From Streptomyces sp. Sge12 (GTDB taxonomy: Bacteria; Actinomycetota; Actinomycetes; Streptomycetales; Streptomycetaceae), in assembly GCF_002080455.1 (NCBI RefSeq), contig NZ_CP020555.1, positions 5,430,501-5,494,500 on the forward strand: 64,000 nt of DNA, in the 5' to 3' direction. The notes under the pieces were generated by a model. It was not told the origin of the DNA. It saw only the letters and a list, made by a program, of their open reading frames with translations, and searched no databases. The position numbers and the translations under genes were made by a program. The stretch's first letter is position 1. Each line of letters begins with the position of its first letter. Below, piece by piece: positions 43,997 to 52,307 of the stretch.

Positions 43997-44938
43997 ATGT
44001 CACTGCCACTTGAGGGGCTCTCCGCCATCGTCACGGGCGCGGGGCGGGGGCTCGGCCGGGCCGAGGCGATCGAGCTCGCGCGGCTCGGCGCGAGCGTGGT
44101 CGTCAACGACTTCGGCCAGCCGGGCCGGGACGGTTCCGGGGAGGCCTCGGCCGCCCCGGCGGAGGAGGTCGCCGAGGAGATCCGCGCCGCGGGCGGCCGG
44201 GCGGTGGCGCACCTGGGCGACGTGGCGGACTTCACGCAGGCTCGGGAACTGGTCGAGCTGGCCGTGAGCAGCTTCGGGAAGCTGGACGTCCTGGTCAACA
44301 ACGCGGGCATCCTGCGCGACCGGATGGTCTTCTCGATGTCCGAGGAGGAATGGGACTCGGTGATCCGGGTCCACCTCAAGGGCCACTTCAACACCACCCA
44401 CTTCGCGTCCGTGCACTGGCGCGAGCGGTCCAAGGCGGCGGGCGGCCCGGTCTACGGCCGGATCATCAACACCTCCTCCGAGGCCTTCCTCGGCGGCTCG
44501 GCCGGCCAGCCCAACTACGCGGCGGCCAAGGGCGGCATCGTGGGCCTGACCACCTCGACCGCGCTCGCGCTCGCCAAGTACGGGGTGACGGCCAACGCCA
44601 TCTGCCCGCGCGCCCGCACCCGGATGACCGAGGACGTCTTCGCCGGCTTCCAGGTCCCGGAGGACGGCAAGCTGGACGCCCTCGCCCCCGAGCACGTCTC
44701 CCCGCTCGTCGGGTACCTGGCCTCGCCCGCCTCGGCCGGGGCCAACGGCCAGCTGTTCGTCGTGCACGGCGGGATCGTGGCCGTCATGGAGCGCCCGAAG
44801 GTGGCCGCCAAGTTCGACACGGCCAAGGAGTCCTTCTCCTACGAGGAGCTCGACGAGCTGCTCACCCCGCACTACGCGTCCCGCCCGGCGAACGAGACCT
44901 TCGCCGCGACCGAGGTGCTCGGCCTCAAGCACGCCTAG
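43997..44938 (+). CDS. SDR family 3-hydroxyacyl-CoA dehydrogenase-like protein
   Basis: 313 residues: cofactor motif G-A-G-R-G-L-G, V-V-N-D-F-G-Q-P-G-R-D-G-S-G, N-N-A-G-I-L-R-D, and Y-A-A-A-K catalytic pair, plus an extended C-terminus. This is the pattern of peroxisomal multifunctional-enzyme-2-like dehydrogenases, as in mycobacterial Hsd4A. It likely oxidises the 3-hydroxyacyl-CoA made by the MaoC protein. The stop TAG lies in the CTAG flanking the MITE-like element. Confidence 0.88.
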   Translation: MSLPLEGLSAIVTGAGRGLGRAEAIELARLGASVVVNDFGQPGRDGSGEASAAPAEEVAEEIRAAGGRAVAHLGDVADFTQARELVELAVSSFGKLDVLVNNAGILRDRMVFSMSEEEWDSVIRVHLKGHFNTTHFASVHWRERSKAAGGPVYGRIINTSSEAFLGGSAGQPNYAAAKGGIVGLTTSTALALAKYGVTANAICPRARTRMTEDVFAGFQVPEDGKLDALAPEHVSPLVGYLASPASAGANGQLFVVHGGIVAVMERPKVAAKFDTAKESFSYEELDELLTPHYASRPANETFAATEVLGLKHA

Positions 44939-45098
44939 GCCGTCTCTTCCGGATCTTGTCGGGCCCGGCCCGCCCGGCACGGCACCTCGCCGCGTTGTCG
45001 GGGCGCCCGAGTACGTCCAGTACACGGGCGCCCCTCCGCCTTGCGATGTACCGCACCGGACGACCCGGGCTCACCCGGCAAGATCCGAAAGAGACGGC
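44939..45098. mobile_element. 160-bp MITE-like element flanked by CTAG
   Basis: Terminal inverted repeats of 20 bp (left GCCGTCTCTTCCGGATCTTG; right complementary with one mismatch) bound a 160-bp element between CTAG at 44935-44938 and CTAG at 45099-45102, a likely target duplication. The interior has a hairpin with perfect arms GGGGCGCCCG / CGGGCGCCCC (45000-45034). There is no transposase. The left 34 bp recur exactly at 52274-52307. The left CTAG supplies the SDR stop. Confidence 0.75.
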
Positions 45099-45165
45099 CT
45101 AGACCCCGGGCCACCGGCCACCGGCCACGGTTCGCAGGGCGTACGGGGCGACCGCCCCCCGCCCC

Positions 45166-46245
45166 CTATCGCCCGGCCAGCGGTGCCTGCTGGAGGGGGA
45201 CCGGGCGGCGGGGGACGGCCGCCGCGGGCGTTTCCACCACCACCGGCGGCTGAGGGGAGACCGGCAGGTTCATGCCGACCATCCCGCAGGGCACCTCGGG
45301 GGTCGCGTACGGCAGGTGCAGGCGGCCCTGCGCGCTCCACAGGCCGCTGCCGCCGAGCCACCCGGCCGGGGCGCCGAGCCGGAAGACGTGCCGGTCGGCG
45401 GGGCGCCACAGGCCCACGTCGCCCTCGGGCAGCCGCAGCGCCACCCCGCAGGTCTCCGGCATCAGGGCCTGGCCGGGCTGGACCGCGAACGGGCGGGCGG
45501 CCCCCAGGCGGGCCAGGCACTCCGGGAAGCGGACGGGCAGGGAGCTGCCCAGCACTCCCCAGCCCAGGCGCGGTTCGCCCGGGGCGTCGGAGCGGATCAG
45601 CAGCAGCCCGCTGTCCGGGTCGGCCAGCAGCAGCAGGTCGTCACTGTCCTCGGTGATCTGCAACAGCGGGGAGATCTGGCCCAGCCCCAGGTCGACGACG
45701 ACGGCCTTGGTGGTGCCGTCCAGCTCGCGGTCCAGGGCCAGCAGCCGGCCCGCCCGGTCCAGCCACACCCCGCCCGAGCAGCGTCCCGGGATCCGGGCGA
45801 CGGGCGTCGGCCCGAAGGGGGCCCCGGCCACCTGCCAGACCGTGGTCACGGTGTCCTCCGCGGCCAGGGCGAAGGCGCAGGACCCGTCCGGGGACGGCGG
45901 CAGCAGGCGCACCCGTACGCCCTCCTGCGCCTCCACCCCGCCGAGTTGCAGCTCCCCGGTGCGCGGACCGGCCGCGGCGCCCGTCGGGTACAGCAGCGCG
46001 AAGGCGTGCCGCTCCGCCACCCGGCGGTGGATCAGGACCCGCCCGTCGGCCAGCGGCAGTACCTCGCTGTCCGCCTCCTCGGGCTGCGCGAGCGGCAGCG
46101 GTACCGCGTACGCCTCGGGCCCGGCCAGGGTCCAGCGCTCCGCGTAGAGCGACTCGCCCTCCCCGGCCAGCCGGGCGGCGTACGACCCGTCCGCGGCGAT
46201 GGTGAACGCGGCCGTGGTCGTCATTTCGATGGCACAGACAGTCAT
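45166..46245 (-). CDS. conserved hypothetical protein, beta-propeller-like
   Basis: 359 residues, soluble, no signal peptide. Recurrent short beta segments (R-V-L-I-H-R-R-V-A-E-R-H-A-F-A-L-L-Y; W-L-D-R-A-G-R-L-L-A-L-D-R; L-L-L-L-A-D-P-D-S-G-L-L-L-I-R) recall beta-propeller repeats. It ends P-L-Q-Q-A-P-L-A-G-R. GGAGG before the ATG. It lies just upstream of the Nif3 region. Function unknown. Confidence 0.75.
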   Translation of the reverse strand: MTVCAIEMTTTAAFTIAADGSYAARLAGEGESLYAERWTLAGPEAYAVPLPLAQPEEADSEVLPLADGRVLIHRRVAERHAFALLYPTGAAAGPRTGELQLGGVEAQEGVRVRLLPPSPDGSCAFALAAEDTVTTVWQVAGAPFGPTPVARIPGRCSGGVWLDRAGRLLALDRELDGTTKAVVVDLGLGQISPLLQITEDSDDLLLLADPDSGLLLIRSDAPGEPRLGWGVLGSSLPVRFPECLARLGAARPFAVQPGQALMPETCGVALRLPEGDVGLWRPADRHVFRLGAPAGWLGGSGLWSAQGRLHLPYATPEVPCGMVGMNLPVSPQPPVVVETPAAAVPRRPVPLQQAPLAGR

Positions 46246-46747
46246 TCCGTGGTCACCTCCGGGGTGGAAGCTAGTTTTCGGGCAACCTGACGAACAACAC
46301 CACCAACACGGCTTCACACATACGGGTGTCCGCGCGGCGATTCGCGCGTGGCGGGCGGGACGGTTGTGCTGCGGCCCTGCCGTGCCGCCTGCGGCGAGCG
46401 CGCCGACGAACCGCGCCGACCGCCCCGGACCCGTCCCCGCTTCACCGCCTGCGGCGAGCGCGACGGTGGGCCGGGCCTGCCGTGTCCGGTCGGTCCCGGG
46501 CCGGTTCCCGCTTCGCCCTGCCGCCTGCGGCGGGCCGACCGGGACGGACCTCCGGCCCCGGGCGGTTGCCTTCCTGCGGCGGGCACGACAGGGGACCGGG
46601 CGCTCCGCCCGGCAAGTCGGCCACCGGCCGGTCCGCCGGTCCGCCGGTCCGCCGGCTGCGGGGCGCAGGACGGCGGGCCGGACCGGGCGGTCGGGGCGGG
46701 GGACCGGGGCTGACCGGGACGGTCGCCCCGGACGGTAGCCTTGGCCC
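46246..46747. other. gene-free interval with short repeated CGCCTGCGGCG segments
   Basis: About 500 bp with no supported gene. It contains several copies of GCCGCCTGCGGCGAGCG-like and CGGTCCGCCGGTCCGCCGG repeats, and long shadows of open frames with extreme GC-rich codons. It probably carries the divergent promoters of the hypothetical gene and the Nif3 operon. Confidence 0.6.
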
Positions 46748-47608
46748 GTGCCCCGTCTCTCTGAAGTCATCGCCGCGCTGGACGCTCTCTGGCCCCCCTC
46801 GCGGGCCGAGCAGTGGGATGCCGTCGGAACCGTCTGCGGCGACCCGGACGCCGAGGTCAGCCGGGTCCTGTTCGCCGTGGACCCCGTCCAGGAGATCGCC
46901 GACGAGGCGGTCAAGCTGGGCGCCGACCTGATCATCACCCACCACCCCCTCTACCTGCGGGGCACCACCACCGTCGAGGCCGGCACCTTCAAGGGCCGCG
47001 TCGTGCACACGCTGATCAAGAACGACATCGCGCTGCACGTCGCCCACACCAACGCCGACACAGCCGACCCCGGAGTCTCCGACGCCCTCGCCGGCGCACT
47101 GGACCTGCGGATCACCGGCCCGCTGGTGCCCGATCCCAGCGACCCGGACGGCCGCCGCGGCCTCGGCCGGATCTGCGAACTCGACCACCCCGAGACCCTG
47201 CGCGAGTTCGCCGCGCGCGCCGCGGCCTGGCTGCCGCCGACCGCCCAGGGCATCCGCGTGGCCGGGGACCCGGACATGCCGGTCCGCCGCGTCGCCGTCA
47301 GCGGCGGCTCCGGCGACAGCCTCTTCGAGCAGGTCCGCGCCGCCGGTGTGGACGTCTTCCTGACGGCCGACCTGCGCCACCACCCGGTGTCCGAGGCCCG
47401 CGAGCAGAGCCGCCCGCTCGCTCTCGTCGACGCCGCCCACTGGGCCACCGAATGGCCCTGGTGCGAGCAGGCGGCCGCGCAGCTCGACGCCATCTCCGAG
47501 CGCCACGGCTGGGGTCTGCGTACCCACGTCTCGCGCACGGTCACCGACCCGTGGACGGCCCACGCGCCGTCCGTCACACCCCCTTCTATCTCTGGAGCCC
47601 CCAACTGA
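46748..47608 (+). CDS. Nif3-like dinuclear metal center protein
   Basis: 286 residues. It has the NIF3 metal-site segments D-L-I-I-T-H-H-P-L-Y-L-R-G and H-T-N-A-D-T-A-D-P-G-V-S-D, then a P-V-R-R-V-A-V-S-G-G-S-G-D central motif and D-L-R-H-H-P-V-S-E-A. Probably a dinuclear-metal hydrolase/GTP cyclohydrolase-type hexamer. GTG start. First gene of a tightly packed three-gene operon with the zinc-ribbon and RNase H/phosphatase genes. Confidence 0.9.
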   Translation: MPRLSEVIAALDALWPPSRAEQWDAVGTVCGDPDAEVSRVLFAVDPVQEIADEAVKLGADLIITHHPLYLRGTTTVEAGTFKGRVVHTLIKNDIALHVAHTNADTADPGVSDALAGALDLRITGPLVPDPSDPDGRRGLGRICELDHPETLREFAARAAAWLPPTAQGIRVAGDPDMPVRRVAVSGGSGDSLFEQVRAAGVDVFLTADLRHHPVSEAREQSRPLALVDAAHWATEWPWCEQAAAQLDAISERHGWGLRTHVSRTVTDPWTAHAPSVTPPSISGAPN

Positions 47609-48348
47609 ACGCCGAGCCCGCCGACCAGATCCGACTTCTCGACGTCCAGGCCCTGGACGTCCGGCTGTCTCAGCTCGCCCACAAGCTCAAGTCGCTGCCC
47701 GAGCACGCCGAGCTCGACTCGCTCACCAAGGACCTGGCGCAGCAGCGCGACCTGCTCGTCGCCGCCCAGACCCAGGCGAGCGACACCGCGCGCGAGCAGA
47801 CCAAGGCGGAGCAGGACGTGGACCAGGTGCGCCAGCGCGCCGTCCGCGACCAGCAGCGGCTCGACTCGGGCGTGGGCATCTCGGCCCGGGACCTGGCGAA
47901 CCTGCAGAGCGAGGTCGTCTCCCTCGCCAAGCGCCAGGGTGACCTGGAGGACGTGGTCCTGGAGGTCATGGAGCGCCTGGAGGGTGCGCAGGAGCGCGTC
48001 ACCGAGCTCACCGAGCGCGTCTCCGCCCTGGAGGCCAAGGTCGCGGACGCGACCGCGCGCCGGGACGCGGCCACCGCCGAGATCGACACCGAGGTCGCCA
48101 AGGTCACCAAGGACCGCGAGGTCATCGTGACGTCGATGCCGGCCGACCTGATGGCGCTGTACGAGAAGATCCGCGTCAAGCAGGGCGGGGTGGGCGCCGC
48201 GCGCCTCTACCAGCGCCGCTGCGAGGGCTGCCGGCTGGAGCTGGACATGGCCGAGGTCAACGAGATCAAGGCCGCCGCCCGCGACCAGGTCGTCCGTCAC
48301 GAGAACTGCGGCCGCATCCTGGTCCGTACGGCCGACTCGGGCATCTGA
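47605..48348 (+). CDS. C4 zinc-ribbon, coiled-coil protein with a CTG start
   Basis: 247 residues: a long coiled coil (L-A-Q-Q-R-D-L-L-V-A-A-Q through A-T-A-E-I-D-T-E-V) and a C-terminal zinc ribbon C-E-G-C-R-L-E-L ... H-E-N-C-G-R-I-L (C4/C3H). No ATG/GTG/TTG lies at the expected start; homologues begin with M-N-A-x-P-A-D-Q-I-R-L-L-D and here this reads CTG-AAC-GCC, with TGGAG upstream. The CTG overlaps the Nif3 stop (CTGA). Probably a nucleic-acid- or RNase-linked scaffold. Confidence 0.85.
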   Translation: MNAEPADQIRLLDVQALDVRLSQLAHKLKSLPEHAELDSLTKDLAQQRDLLVAAQTQASDTAREQTKAEQDVDQVRQRAVRDQQRLDSGVGISARDLANLQSEVVSLAKRQGDLEDVVLEVMERLEGAQERVTELTERVSALEAKVADATARRDAATAEIDTEVAKVTKDREVIVTSMPADLMALYEKIRVKQGGVGAARLYQRRCEGCRLELDMAEVNEIKAAARDQVVRHENCGRILVRTADSGI

Positions 48349-49682
48349 TGCCGAGCCCTGTCCGGTTCGTCGTGGAGGCGGACGGCGGGTCCCGGGGCAA
48401 CCCCGGGCCCGCCGGCTACGGCGCGGTGGTGCTCGACCCGGCGACGGGCGAGACGCTGGCCGAGCGCGCCGAGTACATCGGCGTCGCGACGAACAACGTG
48501 GCGGAGTACAAGGGCCTGATCGCCGGCCTCGCCGCCGCACGTGACCTGGCGTCCGACGCGCAGGTCCTGGTCCGGATGGACTCGAAGCTGGTCGTCGAGC
48601 AGATGTCGGGCCGCTGGAAGATCAAGCACCCGGACATGAAGCCGCTCGCCGCCGAGGCCGCGCGGATCCTGCCGCGCGCGCAGGTGACGTACGAGTGGAT
48701 CCCGCGCGAGCGGAACAAGCACGCCGACCGGCTCGCCAACGAGGCGATGGACGCGGGCAAGCGGGGCGAGCAGTGGGAGCCCTCGGCGTCCACGGCCGCC
48801 CTCGACCACGGAGCGGCGCGCGCCCTGGCCACCCCGCCGGCGCCGTCGGGCCCGCCCGGTGACGCCGCCGCGGGCGCGGCGGCCGTCCGCGCCGCCCTCG
48901 CCGCAGCCCCGGCTGCCTCCGGGGCCACGGCCGCGGCGGCGCCCGAGCTCGCCGGCACCCTGTTCGCCGACGCGGAGGCCCTGGCGGACGCGATCGAGCC
49001 CTGCCTCGACTCGGAGGCTCCGGCGGTGACGACCGGTCCCGGCTGGGGCCCGGACATGGGCGCCCCCGCGACCTTCGTCCTGCTGCGGCACGGCGAGACC
49101 GCCCTCACCCCGCAGAAGCGCTTCTCGGGCAGCGGCGGCAGCGACCCCGAACTGTCCACGGCGGGCCTGCGCCAGGCCCACGCGGTGGCCGAGGCGCTGG
49201 CCGCCCGCGGCACCATCCAGACGGTCATCAGCTCCCCGCTGCGCCGCTGCCACCAGACCGCCCAGGCCGTCGCGCTCCGCCTCGGGCTCTCCGTGACGGT
49301 CGAAGAGGGCCTGCGCGAGGTGGACTTCGGGGCGTGGGAGGGGCTCACCTTCGCCGAGGTGCAGCAGCAGTTCCCGGAGGACCTCCAGGCCTGGCTGGAC
49401 TCCCCGAAGGCGGCCCCGACCGGGGGCGGGGAGAGCTTCATGGCCGCCACCCGCCGGATCTCGGCGACCCGCGACCGCCTGCTGGCCGCGCACGCGGGCC
49501 GCACGGTCCTGCTGGTCACCCACGTGACCCCGGTCAAGATCCTGGTCCGCCTCGCCCTGGGCGCCCCGCCGGAAGCCCTGTTCCGCATGGAACTGTCGGC
49601 GGCCTCCCTCTCCGCGGTGGCCTACTACGCGGACGGCAACGCCTCGGTCCGCCTCCTGAACGACACCTCCCACCTGCGGTAG
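48348..49682 (+). CDS. bifunctional RNase H / acid phosphatase
   Basis: 444 residues. The N-terminal RNase H domain has F-V-V-E-A-D-G-G-S-R-G-N-P-G-P-A-G-Y, Y-I-G-V-A-T-N-N-V-A-E-Y, R-M-D-S-K-L-V-V-E-Q and D-R-L-A-N-E-A catalytic acids. An Ala-rich linker follows. The C-terminal histidine phosphatase domain has L-L-R-H-G-E-T and I-S-S-P-L-R-R-C. This pair is known in S. coelicolor (SCO2299): it degrades RNA in RNA-DNA hybrids and removes phosphate, with CobC-like activity. The ATG overlaps the stop of the zinc-ribbon gene (TGATG). Confidence 0.94.
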   Translation: MPSPVRFVVEADGGSRGNPGPAGYGAVVLDPATGETLAERAEYIGVATNNVAEYKGLIAGLAAARDLASDAQVLVRMDSKLVVEQMSGRWKIKHPDMKPLAAEAARILPRAQVTYEWIPRERNKHADRLANEAMDAGKRGEQWEPSASTAALDHGAARALATPPAPSGPPGDAAAGAAAVRAALAAAPAASGATAAAAPELAGTLFADAEALADAIEPCLDSEAPAVTTGPGWGPDMGAPATFVLLRHGETALTPQKRFSGSGGSDPELSTAGLRQAHAVAEALAARGTIQTVISSPLRRCHQTAQAVALRLGLSVTVEEGLREVDFGAWEGLTFAEVQQQFPEDLQAWLDSPKAAPTGGGESFMAATRRISATRDRLLAAHAGRTVLLVTHVTPVKILVRLALGAPPEALFRMELSAASLSAVAYYADGNASVRLLNDTSHLR

Positions 49683-49687
49683 GGCCG

Positions 49688-50035
49688 TCAGGGCGCGGGC
49701 CTGAACGGGCCGAGGGCCTCCATCGCCCGGTCGAGGGCGCGGACCATGTTCCGCGCCTCGGCCCGGGCGGACTGGACGGCGCCGCCCGCCTGCCGTGCGT
49801 ACGGGCGGGGCCGTTCCCCGTCCGGTGCGGCCCAGTCGCCGTCGTCACGGCGCCCGATGCCGGCCTCCAGATGGCGCAGCGCGTCCTCGAGGTGGCGTGC
49901 GAGTTCGCGCAGGCTCCCGGTCACGGCAGCGATCTCGGCGGGGCTCGCGTAGGCACGGCGGGGGTCGGTGGTCGCTTCGGCGAGGTCGCGTATGTGCGCG
50001 GCTGCCGCGGCCGCGCGGGCGGGGTGATCGGTCAT
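49688..50035 (-). CDS. small helical protein, unknown
   Basis: 115 residues, mainly helical and Ala/Arg-rich (A-A-H-I-R-D-L-A-E-A; L-R-E-L-A-R-H-L-E-D-A-L-R-H-L-E-A; S-A-R-A-E-A-R-N-M-V-R-A-L-D-R-A-M). The upstream extension of the frame overlaps the RNase P RNA and is not credible. No known family. Confidence 0.68.
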   Translation of the reverse strand: MTDHPARAAAAAAHIRDLAEATTDPRRAYASPAEIAAVTGSLRELARHLEDALRHLEAGIGRRDDGDWAAPDGERPRPYARQAGGAVQSARAEARNMVRALDRAMEALGPFRPAP

Positions 50036-50217
50036 GTGGCCGAGAGTGCCGCATCCGCCGGACCCGCCGGAAGGCGTGTGCACCGACTGCCGGGATCCGG
50101 TGGCGGGGCCGCCGTCCGAGCCCGCCGGCGTCCGACGGGAAAAGCCCGGGCCGGGGCGGGCCGCTTGCCGGTGGGGCCGGGGCGGGGGCCACTGGCCCGA
50201 ACGGGAGTGGGAGTGGC

Positions 50218-50624
50218 AGACGAGTCGGCCTGTACGCCGGGTTCTGTCGCCCGGAGACCTCGCGGTCGCCGGGGAGACGGCCATCCATCTAGGACCGGTG
50301 TTGCCACCGGCCTCGTGCGGTCTACCCGCGAACTCGGGCGGGCAGCCCTCGAGCGTTCGCGCAGACCCGTCCGGGGACGGATCCTCTTGACCTTGCTCCG
50401 GGTGGGGTTTACCTAGCCGCCTGAGTCACCTCAGGCGCTGGTGGTCTCTTACACCACCGTTTCACCCTTACCGAGGGCCGAAGCCCCTGGCGGTCTGTTT
50501 TCTGTGGCACTGTCCCGCGGGTCACCCCGGGTGGGCGTTACCCACCACCCTGCCCTGTGGAGCCCGGACGTTCCTCGGCGGGATCCGAGGATCCCGACGC
50601 GGCCGCCCGGCCGACTCGTCTGCC
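50218..50624 (-). ncRNA. rnpB: RNase P RNA, class A (rnpB)
   Basis: About 407 nt on the minus strand. The ends pair (GGCAGACGAGTCGGCC at the 5' end with GGCCGACTCGTCTG at the 3' end). Conserved core blocks are visible: GAGGAACGTCCGGGCTCCAC with CAGGGCAGGGTGGTGGGTAA, the AAGGGTGAAACGGTGGTGTAAGAG block, and CTAGATGGATGGCC / GACAGAACCCGGCGTACAGG near the 3' end. This is the catalytic RNA that removes 5' leaders of tRNA precursors. Confidence 0.95.
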
Positions 50625-50705
50625 GTGGCGACCATGTTACCCGGGGCGACGGCCGCACTTGACCTCGCTTGACCTTGACGCAGCGGCAGGGTTTCTACTG
50701 AGGGC

Positions 50706-51440
50706 ATGCGGATCGGAGAGATCGCCGCGGTCGTCGGGCTCACCACCCGGGCGATCCGGCACTACCACCATGTCGGGCTGCTCCCGGAACCGGAGCGGCG
50801 CCCCAACGGCTACCGGGCCTACAGCCTCCGCGACGCCGTCCTGCTGGCCCGCGTGCGCCGGCTCACCGAGCTCGGGCTCAGCCTCGACGAGGTGCGCGAC
50901 GTCCTCGCGGACGACGCCGGGCGCGAACTGGCCGACGTCCTCACGGAACTCGACGCCGACCTGGCCCGGCAGGAGGCCGAGATCCGGGAGCGCCGGCGGC
51001 GGCTCGCGGTACTGCTCGCCGCAGGGCCGGGGGAGGCCGAACCGCTCTCGCCCGCGCTCGCCGAGCTGTTGGCGAAGGCGCCCCCGACCGGCTCCCCGGC
51101 CGCGGCCAAGGACCGCGAGCACCTGATCCTCCTCGACGCGGCGGGCGCGGGCGGCCAGGAGGTCTACGCCGCCCTCGGCCCGCTCGCCGCCGACCCCGCC
51201 GTGCTCGCCCTGTACGAGCGCCTCGACGAGCTCGCCGACGCGCCCGTCGACGACCCGCGGATCCCGCCCCTGGCGGCGGAGCTGGTGGCGGCCGTCCCCG
51301 ACGAGGTGTTCGGCGCGATCCCCGCCGACGGGGCGGTCGTGGCCGGGTTCAAGGAGGCGCTGCTCGCCGAGTACGCGCCCGCGCAGGCGGAGGTCGTCCG
51401 CCGCGTCATGGAAGCCTTCATCGAGAGGGGGCGGGGATGA
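50706..51440 (+). CDS. MerR family transcriptional regulator
   Basis: 244 residues: the MerR HTH (M-R-I-G-E-I-A-A-V-V-G-L-T-T-R-A-I-R-H-Y-H-H-V-G-L-L-P-E-P), a dimer helix (L-A-D-V-L-T-E-L-D-A-D-L-A-R-Q-E-A), and a C-terminal effector region. A TTGACC-type -35 and TACTGA -10 with long spacing lie 5-40 bp upstream, typical of MerR promoters. It overlaps the membrane protein gene by 4 bp (ATGA). Confidence 0.88.
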   Translation: MRIGEIAAVVGLTTRAIRHYHHVGLLPEPERRPNGYRAYSLRDAVLLARVRRLTELGLSLDEVRDVLADDAGRELADVLTELDADLARQEAEIRERRRRLAVLLAAGPGEAEPLSPALAELLAKAPPTGSPAAAKDREHLILLDAAGAGGQEVYAALGPLAADPAVLALYERLDELADAPVDDPRIPPLAAELVAAVPDEVFGAIPADGAVVAGFKEALLAEYAPAQAEVVRRVMEAFIERGRG

Positions 51441-52273
51441 CCCGCATACGGGCGGCGCGGATCGCCGTCACCGCCGTGCTCCCGGCGGAGCTGGCGCTCG
51501 TCGTGTGCCTCGTGGCCGGGGTGCGCCTGCCCGGGTGGGCGCTCGCCGCCACCGAGGTGCTCCTCGTCGCCGTGCTGCTGCTGGAGGCCCGGGTGCTGCA
51601 CGGTCTCTACGCCGCCGAGCGGGCCCGCGGCGCCGGGCGCCGGGCCGCCCGGCACGCGGCGGTCCGGGCCGTGGTCCCCGTACAAGTGCGGCGGCTGGTG
51701 CTGCACGAGCTGCGCGCCACCGCCTCCCTCGGCCGGTGGGCGGTCCGCGGGAAGCACGGGGTGCGCCCCGGGGACCTCGCCGCCGCGTACACCGGACCGC
51801 AGACGGCCATGATGTACGGATTGCTCTTCGTGTCGGTGGTCGAGACGGTCGCCCTGGCCGTGCTCATCCCCTGGCCCGCCGTGCACCGGGTGGTGCTCGT
51901 ACTGGACGTCTACAGCCTCCTGCTCGTCCTCGCCCTGCACGCCGCGTGCGTGACCCGGCCGCACGTGGTCCGCCCGGACGGGTCCCTGCGGATCCGCTAC
52001 GGGGCCCTCTTCGACCTCGCCGTGCCGCCGGACGCGGTGGCCTCGGTACGGGTGGACCGCCGCTATCCGCAGGGCCGGCTGGTGACGCTGTCCGAGGACG
52101 GGGTGCTCGACCTCATCGTCGGCAGCCAGACCTCCGTCACCCTGGAGCTGAACCGGCCGCTCCCCTTCACCCGGCCGCTCGGTGCCACGGGCGAGGCCCG
52201 GACCGTCCGCTTCCACGCCGACGACCCGCGCGCCCTGGTCACCGCCCTGCGCCGACAGCCCGCGCCCTCCTAG
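51437..52273 (+). CDS. membrane protein, unknown
   Basis: 278 residues: membrane helices near residues 12-30, 32-50, 115-135 and 140-160, then a soluble beta-rich C-terminal half with a PH-like feel. Co-translated with the MerR gene, so possibly a transported or sensed substrate is shared. Its TAG stop is the CTAG that also ends the convergent ribonuclease gene. Confidence 0.75.
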   Translation: MTRIRAARIAVTAVLPAELALVVCLVAGVRLPGWALAATEVLLVAVLLLEARVLHGLYAAERARGAGRRAARHAAVRAVVPVQVRRLVLHELRATASLGRWAVRGKHGVRPGDLAAAYTGPQTAMMYGLLFVSVVETVALAVLIPWPAVHRVVLVLDVYSLLLVLALHAACVTRPHVVRPDGSLRIRYGALFDLAVPPDAVASVRVDRRYPQGRLVTLSEDGVLDLIVGSQTSVTLELNRPLPFTRPLGATGEARTVRFHADDPRALVTALRRQPAPS

Positions 52274-52307
52274 GCCGTCTCTTCCGGATCTTGTCGGGCC
52301 CGGCCCG
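52270..52307. repeat. solo end of the MITE-like element giving stops to two convergent genes
   Basis: CTAG (52270-52273) plus 34 bp identical to 44939-44972. The CTAG palindrome contains TAG on both strands, ending the membrane protein gene (+) and the ribonuclease gene (-) in the same 4 bp. There is no second end nearby. Confidence 0.7.
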
